The notes under the pieces: generated by a model | Told to the model about the DNA's origin: nothing | Seen by the model: the letters and a program-made list of their open reading frames with translations, nothing else | The model's database searches: none | Part shown: positions 23,785 to 27,771 of the stretch, one piece after another | How the letters are laid out: each line of letters begins with the position of its first letter | How positions within the stretch are numbered: position 1 is the stretch's first letter | Translations under genes and position numbers: made by a program | Assembly (NCBI GenBank): GCA_905214425.1 | Contig: CAJMLY010000024.1 | Span: forward strand, 1-27,771 | DNA: 27,771 nucleotides | Source of the DNA: an uncultured bacterium | GTDB taxonomy: Bacteria > Actinomycetota > Coriobacteriia > Coriobacteriales > Coriobacteriaceae | Reading direction: 5' to 3'

Positions 23785-24519
23785 ATGCAGTACTCACAGG
23801 AAGTGGAGAACATGTGCCCCGTTGCCAAGGGTGCATACCACGGCCCCGCACCCATCCCCGAGGAGGGCAAGTGGGTCCAGGCTAAGGAGATTTCCGACAT
23901 CTCCGGTCTTACGCACGGTGTGGGTTGGTGCGCACCTCAGCAGGGCGCCTGCAAGCTCACGCTGAACGTCAAGGACGGCATCATCGAGGAGGCCCTCGTT
24001 GAGACCATCGGCTGCTCGGGCATGACCCACTCTGCCGCCATGGCTTCCGAGATCCTTCCCGGTAAGACCATCCTCGAGGCCCTCAACACCGACCTCGTCT
24101 GCGACGCCATCAACGTTGCTATGCGCGAGATCTTCCTGCAGATCGTTTACGGCCGCAGCCAGACCGCGTTCTCCGAGGGCGGCCTGCCCGTGGGCGCCTC
24201 CCTCGACGACCTCGGCAAGGGCCTTCGCTCTCAGGTCGGCACCATGTTCGGCACCAAGGCCAAGGGCGCTCGTTACCTCGAGCTCGCTCAGGGCTACGTC
24301 ACCCGCATGGCTCTCAACGACAAGAACGAGATCATCGCATTCGAGTTCCTGAACCTCGGCAAGTTCACCGACGCCGTCAAGGCCGGCAAGACCCCCGAGG
24401 AGGCCATCGCTGGCGCTATGGGCCACTATGGTCAGTGGGAGAACGCTGCCAAGTACATCGACCCGCGCACCGACGAGGAGACTCACTCCGTCGCCAGCGT
24501 GTTCCCGGTTCACGAGTAG
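23785..24519 (+). CDS. IscU/NifU-like iron-sulfur cluster scaffold paired with GGGtGRT protein
   Basis: The product is 244 residues. It is an IscU/NifU-like scaffold: C49 in GWCAPQ, C56, C77 in TIGCSGMTHS, and C106 in DLVCDAINVAM are placed as cluster or metal ligands, and C11 is an additional one. The second half (GKGLRSQVGTMFGTKAKGARY, EFLNLGKFTDAVKAGKTPEEA) is not in classical IscU and belongs to this longer subfamily, which is commonly found next to a GGGtGRT gene. The ATG at 23785 has GGAGAGG upstream; an open frame from 23026 is spurious. Codon choice is strongly biased, suggesting high expression. It is the first gene of a two-gene operon. The client is unknown. Confidence 0.85.
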   Translation: MQYSQEVENMCPVAKGAYHGPAPIPEEGKWVQAKEISDISGLTHGVGWCAPQQGACKLTLNVKDGIIEEALVETIGCSGMTHSAAMASEILPGKTILEALNTDLVCDAINVAMREIFLQIVYGRSQTAFSEGGLPVGASLDDLGKGLRSQVGTMFGTKAKGARYLELAQGYVTRMALNDKNEIIAFEFLNLGKFTDAVKAGKTPEEAIAGAMGHYGQWENAAKYIDPRTDEETHSVASVFPVHE

Positions 24520-24537
24520 AAAGGGAGGGAAATAACT

Positions 24538-25542
24538 ATGACTGTTACGTTCGAAGGTTACGAGCGCCGCGCTGACAAGATCAACAAGTGCCTCGCCGAC
24601 AACGGCATCGTCTCCCTCGAGGAAGCTCTGCAGATCTGCACCGACAAGGGCTTCAACCCGCGTGAGATCGTCAACAACACCCAGTCCATCGCCTTCCAGA
24701 ACGCCGAGTGGGCCTACACCCTCGGTTGCGCTCTCGCTGTCAAGCGTGGCGCCAAGTCCGCTTCTGAGGCTGCCGCCATCATCGGCGAGGGCATCCAGGC
24801 CTTCACCGTCCCCGGCTCCGTCGCTGAGGACCGCAAGGTCGGTCTGGGCCACGGCAACCTGGGCGCTATGCTGCTCTCCGACGACACCGAGTGCTTCGCC
24901 TTCCTGGCCGGCCACGAGTCCTTCGCTGCCGCTGAGGGCGCCATCGGTCTGGCTCTGAACGCCAACAAGGCTCGCAAGAAGCCGCTGCGCGTCATCCTCA
25001 ACGGTCTGGGCAAGGACGCTGCTCAGATCATCGCCCGCATCAACGGCTTCACCTACGTGAAGACCCAGTTCGACTACTACACGGGCGAGCTCAAGGTCGT
25101 CGAGACCATCCCCTACTCCGATGGTCCCCGCGCTGCCGTTAACTGCTACGGCTCCGACGACGTCCGCGAGGGCGTTGCCATCATGTGGCACGAGAACGTC
25201 GACATCTCGATCACCGGTAACTCCACCAACCCCACGCGCTTCCAGCACCCCGTCGCTGGCACCTACAAGAAGGAGCGCATCGAGGCTGGCAAGAAGTACT
25301 TCTCCGTCGCTTCTGGTGGCGGCACTGGCCGTACCCTGCACCCGGACAACATGGGCGCCGGCCCTGCCTCTTACGGCATGACCGACACCATGGGCCGTAT
25401 GCACTCCGACGCCCAGTTCGCCGGTTCTTCCTCCGTGCCTGCGCACGTTGACATGATGGGTCTCATCGGCATGGGCAACAACCCCATGGTCGGTGCCACC
25501 GTCGCTTGCGCTGTCGCCGTCGAGGAGGCCCTCAAGGCCTAA
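24538..25542 (+). CDS. GGGtGRT protein of unknown function
   Basis: The product is 334 residues and carries the name-giving motif GGGTGRT (260-266), followed by LHPDNMGAGPASYG, TDTMGRMHSDAQ and SSVPAHVDMMG. These segments are highly conserved across this family, which is of unknown biochemical function. Cysteines are few (C18, C34, C64, C119, C203). The gene follows the scaffold gene by 18 bp with AAAGGGAGGG as ribosome site, and codon usage is as strongly biased as in its neighbour, so both look highly expressed. No signal peptide or membrane span is present. Coupling to an Fe-S scaffold suggests it carries or uses a cluster, or is matured with it; this is inferred from context only. Confidence 0.88.
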   Translation: MTVTFEGYERRADKINKCLADNGIVSLEEALQICTDKGFNPREIVNNTQSIAFQNAEWAYTLGCALAVKRGAKSASEAAAIIGEGIQAFTVPGSVAEDRKVGLGHGNLGAMLLSDDTECFAFLAGHESFAAAEGAIGLALNANKARKKPLRVILNGLGKDAAQIIARINGFTYVKTQFDYYTGELKVVETIPYSDGPRAAVNCYGSDDVREGVAIMWHENVDISITGNSTNPTRFQHPVAGTYKKERIEAGKKYFSVASGGGTGRTLHPDNMGAGPASYGMTDTMGRMHSDAQFAGSSSVPAHVDMMGLIGMGNNPMVGATVACAVAVEEALKA

Positions 25543-25576
25543 TCGCGCCCGCGCGATGCTCATATAGTTGAGCTTG

Positions 25577-25609
25577 GAGCCGCTACCTTTCGAGGTGGCG
25601 GCTCTTTTT
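25577..25609 (+). terminator. Rho-independent terminator after the GGGtGRT gene
   Basis: GAGCCGCTACC (25577-25587) pairs with GGTGGCGGCTC (25594-25604) over 11 bp, including one G-T pair. TTTTT follows. It closes the scaffold/GGGtGRT operon and lies about 190 bp before the next gene. Confidence 0.93.
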
Positions 25610-25797
25610 GTTTACACTGACGCAGAGTAGCTAATGCCGATATGTCAGTTGCGGCGAAATACGAGATGTGATGAGATGGAGCGTCAGAGCGTCCATGACG
25701 CCCACCTGCCATATTTGCCCTTTACCGATTTGCCGAGTCTTTGCGACCCCATTGCCGATCACCCGTGCGACAATGCGCCGGACGAGAAAGGAATCCG

Positions 25798-27324
25798 ATG
25801 AAATCGACTGATGTACTGGTAATTGGATCTGGCATTGCGGGCCTTTGCGCCGCCATCGAAGCGGCACGCACGGGTGCAACCGTCACTGTGGCAAGTGCCG
25901 GCAAGACTATGAGTGGATCGAGCTTCTTCCCCGGAACCTGGGGCCTCGGCCTTATTGGCCCCGTCGACGAAGACGATGAGCAGGACCTCATCGACACCAT
26001 CCAGACCGTCGGCGGCGGTGTCGCCGACCCCGAGCTTGTCCAGACGTTTGTCCACGGCATTCCTCAGGCAATTGAATGGCTCGAGCAGGATCTGGGTGTT
26101 GAGCTCCAGCGTCCGCAAAGCGCTGAGAGCGCTCAGCAAAAGCAGTTTATCCCCTGCTTTGACCACAAGACGCGCATGTGGCGCGGCCTCACCCGCAAGC
26201 CCCTTGAGGACGCTCTGACGGCCCGGATCGAGTCGCTAGGCATTCGCCTGCTCCCCCGCCATGAGCTTATCGACCTTGTTGAGGACACGAACGGCAGAAT
26301 CACCGGAACCGTGCTCTACAACCTCACCGAAGATCGAATCGTGCCCTTTGCTGCCAAGGCCACGATCATCGCAGCCGGTGGCACAGGCGGCCTGTTCGAG
26401 CGCAGCCTTACGTCGGCTGATGTGCTCAGCTCCTCGCAGGCCATCGCACTGGCGCACGGCGCATCGCTTACTAATATAGAGTTCATGCAAATGATGCCCG
26501 GCTTCATCGAGCCCAAGCGCAACCTGGTCTTCAACGAGAAAACCTGGCGCTATGTCAAGTTCGACCAGCCGGCAGATATTGCCGATGACAAGCTAGACGA
26601 CCTGCTCGAGCAACGCTCTGGATATGGTCCCTTCACGTCACGCTTGGCCTCCCGGGCTATCGATCTCGTCATCGATCAGGCTGGCGCCGAAGGCCTGGCA
26701 CTCCACTACGGCTTCCCTCGCGAGGATGTCCCAGAGTTTGTGCAGACCTTTGCCACCTGGCTGCAAGACGAGCACGGCATCGCCCCGACTGACGAGATGC
26801 GCGTTGCGATGTATGCCCACGCCGCTAACGGCGGTATCAAGATCGACAAGACCGCGTACACGGGCATTGAGGGCCTCTACGCCTGTGGCGAGGCAACAGG
26901 TGGTATGCACGGTGCCGATCGCATTGGCGGCCTGTCAAGCGCCAACGGCATCGTGTTCGGACGCATCGCGGGCACATCGGCAGCCCTTGCAGCGCAGAAA
27001 GAGCCTGAGACAGCCCTGAAGGCGGATATCGCCCTCCCCCAGCATGGCATAGCTACAGCAGATGCCGAACGCCTGACACACAGTCTTAGGCACACGATGA
27101 GCACCTATTGCATGATCAACAGGACCGAAACAGGCCTATCCGAGGCCCTGCTGCAGCTTGAAAGCCTGCAAGACAAGGCCATGGCGCTGTGCAAGCCGCA
27201 TGCCGAAGACAGCGAAGTCGCAGCCCTCGCCCGCCTGCAATCGCAGATTCAGCTGGCACGGGAAATGGTCAAAGCCATGCGTAAGCGAACCGAAAGTCTC
27301 GGATCGCACTATCGAGCGGATTAA
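25798..27324 (+). CDS. FAD-dependent oxidoreductase (fumarate reductase/NadB type)
   Basis: The product is 508 residues of the FAD_binding_2 family. The dinucleotide-binding fold opens at VLVIGSGIAGLCAA (6-19), and the C-terminal FAD-contact motif is GLYACGEATGGMHGADRIGGLSSANGI. Family members oxidise or reduce C4-dicarboxylates and related acids (L-aspartate oxidase, fumarate and other acrylate reductases). The presence of D-R-I-G in place of the NadB A-N-R motif makes L-aspartate oxidase unlikely; a substrate cannot be assigned. No signal peptide, flavin-attachment domain or haem motif is seen, so it is probably cytoplasmic. ATG 25798 has GAAAGGA 5 nt upstream. It stands alone after a terminator. 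Confidence 0.85.
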   Translation: MKSTDVLVIGSGIAGLCAAIEAARTGATVTVASAGKTMSGSSFFPGTWGLGLIGPVDEDDEQDLIDTIQTVGGGVADPELVQTFVHGIPQAIEWLEQDLGVELQRPQSAESAQQKQFIPCFDHKTRMWRGLTRKPLEDALTARIESLGIRLLPRHELIDLVEDTNGRITGTVLYNLTEDRIVPFAAKATIIAAGGTGGLFERSLTSADVLSSSQAIALAHGASLTNIEFMQMMPGFIEPKRNLVFNEKTWRYVKFDQPADIADDKLDDLLEQRSGYGPFTSRLASRAIDLVIDQAGAEGLALHYGFPREDVPEFVQTFATWLQDEHGIAPTDEMRVAMYAHAANGGIKIDKTAYTGIEGLYACGEATGGMHGADRIGGLSSANGIVFGRIAGTSAALAAQKEPETALKADIALPQHGIATADAERLTHSLRHTMSTYCMINRTETGLSEALLQLESLQDKAMALCKPHAEDSEVAALARLQSQIQLAREMVKAMRKRTESLGSHYRAD

Positions 27325-27384
27325 ATCGATTCTCACTTTGAGTTTGATCACAACTTTTCAACATGCATCGAGCCCTGTGAGCAT

Positions 27385-27442
27385 GATTCCTCTAAGGAGA
27401 ACACGCCTACGGGGCTTTAGCCGTGTTTTCCCTAAGGGAATC
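27385..27442. repeat. Long imperfect inverted repeat after the oxidoreductase gene
   Basis: The 21-nt arms at 27385-27405 and 27422-27442 match at 17 positions around a 16-nt centre. Each arm itself contains a CCT-x-AGG-type pseudo-palindrome (CTCTAAGGAG, CCCTAAGGG). It may be a terminator for the oxidoreductase gene or a relic of a mobile repeat; no T-run follows. Confidence 0.5.
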
Positions 27443-27452
27443 ACGGTGCAGA

Positions 27453-27489
27453 TTTCTCAGCTCCGCGCCCTTTCGGGTTCGACCCCATG
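27453..27489. repeat. 37-bp direct repeat, copy 1
   Basis: An exact 37-bp repeat of 27630-27666, running from TTTCTCAG to CCCCATG. It contains two small hairpins, CCCTTTCGGG and GGGTTCGACCC, the second resembling a tRNA T-arm. Each copy is followed by an A-rich run and a leftward terminator. Confidence 0.9.
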
Positions 27490-27499
27490 CGAGGTCAAC

Positions 27500-27530
27500 A
27501 AAAAAGCGACCAGCCTGAGCCAGTCGCTTT
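27500..27530 (-). terminator. Leftward terminator beside the tRNA remnant
   Basis: On the minus strand AAAGCGAC (27530-27523) pairs with GTCGCTTT (27510-27503) and runs into a T-tract (27505-27500). It lies just past the tRNA 3'-end remnant at 27542-27560, the same arrangement as the terminator of the tRNA gene at the window end. Confidence 0.75.
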
Positions 27531-27541
27531 AACAATCTTTG

Positions 27542-27560
27542 GGTGGGCCGTCAGGGGGTC
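27542..27560 (-). pseudogene. Truncated tRNA 3' end (acceptor and partial T-arm)
   Basis: These 19 bp are identical to 27720-27738, the 3' end of the tRNA-Lys gene: acceptor strand and the start of the T-stem. Beyond this point the sequence switches to unrelated hairpins, so no tRNA can form. It appears to be a relic of a tandem tRNA duplication, or a crossover site of an integrated element. Confidence 0.7.
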
Positions 27561-27561
27561 A

Positions 27562-27631
27562 GCCTGCTTCGCAGGCGGTCGCTGCGGCGCTTCGCGCCTT
27601 GCGCGCTGCGCTGGTAAACGCTTACGCGTTT
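27562..27631. repeat. Row of three small hairpins
   Basis: Three perfect hairpins follow one another: GCCTGC-TTC-GCAGGC (27562-27576), GGCGC-TTC-GCGCC (27586-27598) and AAACGC-TTAC-GCGTTT (27616-27631). The first two share a TTC loop. They fill the position where the body of a second tRNA gene would be expected. Their function is unknown. Confidence 0.7.
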
Positions 27632-27666
27632 TCTCAGCTCCGCGCCCTTTCGGGTTCGACCCCATG
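27630..27666. repeat. 37-bp direct repeat, copy 2
   Basis: Exact second copy of 27453-27489, offset by 177 bp. Together with the 19-bp tRNA-end repeat (offset 178 bp) and the two terminators it shows that the whole unit is tandemly duplicated. Confidence 0.9.
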
Positions 27667-27676
27667 AAAGGTCAAC

Positions 27677-27709
27677 AAAAAAAGACGGCCAACTTTCGTT
27701 GACCGTCTT
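27677..27709 (-). terminator. Rho-independent terminator of the tRNA-Lys transcript
   Basis: On the minus strand AAGACGGTCAAC (27709-27698) pairs with GTTGGCCGTCTT (27693-27682) over 12 bp with one G-T pair and a GAAA loop, then TTTTTTT (27683-27677). It lies 10 bp past the tRNA 3' end. Confidence 0.92.
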
Positions 27710-27718
27710 AACTTGTTT

Positions 27719-27771
27719 TGGTGGGCCGTCAGGGGGTCGAACCCTGGACCTTGGGATTAAGAGTCCCCTGC
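27719..27771 (-). tRNA. tRNA-Lys (anticodon CUU), 3' part, cut by the window edge
   Basis: Read on the minus strand, the sequence gives the anticodon loop CTCTTAA (anticodon CTT), a variable loop AGGTC, T-arm CAGGG-TTCGACC-CCCTG, 3' acceptor strand ACGGCCC, discriminator A and an encoded CCA. The 5' half lies beyond position 27771. The outermost anticodon-stem pair reads G-A, a mismatch, but the other four pairs are sound. Confidence 0.88.

Noticed and set aside
23794..25563. A 589-codon open frame on the minus strand opposite the scaffold and GGGtGRT genes
   Set aside because: It is rich in Val/Gly/Asp/Leu, as expected from the antisense of strongly biased codons, and spans two well-recognised genes.
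25798..27324. Assignment of the flavoprotein as L-aspartate oxidase (nadB)
   Set aside because: The overall fold fits, but the conserved NadB segment around the FAD-contact motif is different and no nadA or nadC is nearby.

Overview
The window looks like a chromosomal segment from a moderately high-GC, gut-type Actinobacterium of the class Coriobacteriia, most likely Collinsella or a close relative. This is inferred from the SUF operon with SufU, an IscU-like scaffold beside a GGGtGRT protein, an MPxTG sortase-anchored protein, a choline-binding-type repeat protein and the codon usage. No rRNA or marker gene is present to confirm the genus.

Layout. (1) 192-1448 (-): a secreted cell-wall-binding repeat protein with an unusual His/Cys tail. 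(2) 1773-3199 (+): a visibly AT-richer two-gene cassette, a DUF4869-type protein translationally coupled to a compact P-loop NTPase with a TOPRIM-like half. (3) 3196-10106 (-): five consecutive family-2 glycosyltransferase genes, opposed by a divergent GlfT1-like glycosyltransferase (10363-11382, +); together these probably build a surface glycan. (4) 11407-15220 (-): an AAA-ATPase-like/DUF1703 protein and a sortase-anchored protein with a probable wall-hydrolase domain. (5) 15349-16482 (-): an Rrf2 Fe-S-type repressor gene followed immediately by an MNT/HEPN pair. (6) 16663-21908 (+): sufC-sufB-sufD-sufS-sufU, an overlapping operon for Fe-S cluster assembly, ended by a strong terminator. (7) 21972-22569: non-coding DNA with nested inverted repeats, next to a REP-associated tyrosine transposase (22570-23382, -). 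(8) 23785-25542 (+): an IscU/NifU-like scaffold plus a GGGtGRT protein, a conserved pair without an established function, with a terminator. (9) 25798-27324 (+): an FAD-dependent oxidoreductase of the NadB/fumarate-reductase type. (10) 27385-27771: a repeat-rich stretch with a tRNA 3'-end remnant, two terminators, a row of small hairpins and the 3' part of a tRNA-Lys(CUU) gene cut by the window edge.

How it fits together. The SUF operon, its divergent Rrf2 regulator and the downstream scaffold/GGGtGRT pair make this an Fe-S-cluster neighbourhood. The left half is a cell-surface neighbourhood (wall-binding protein, glycosyltransferases, sortase substrate). The two candidates for an under-described system are the DUF4869/TOPRIM-ATPase pair and the scaffold/GGGtGRT pair.
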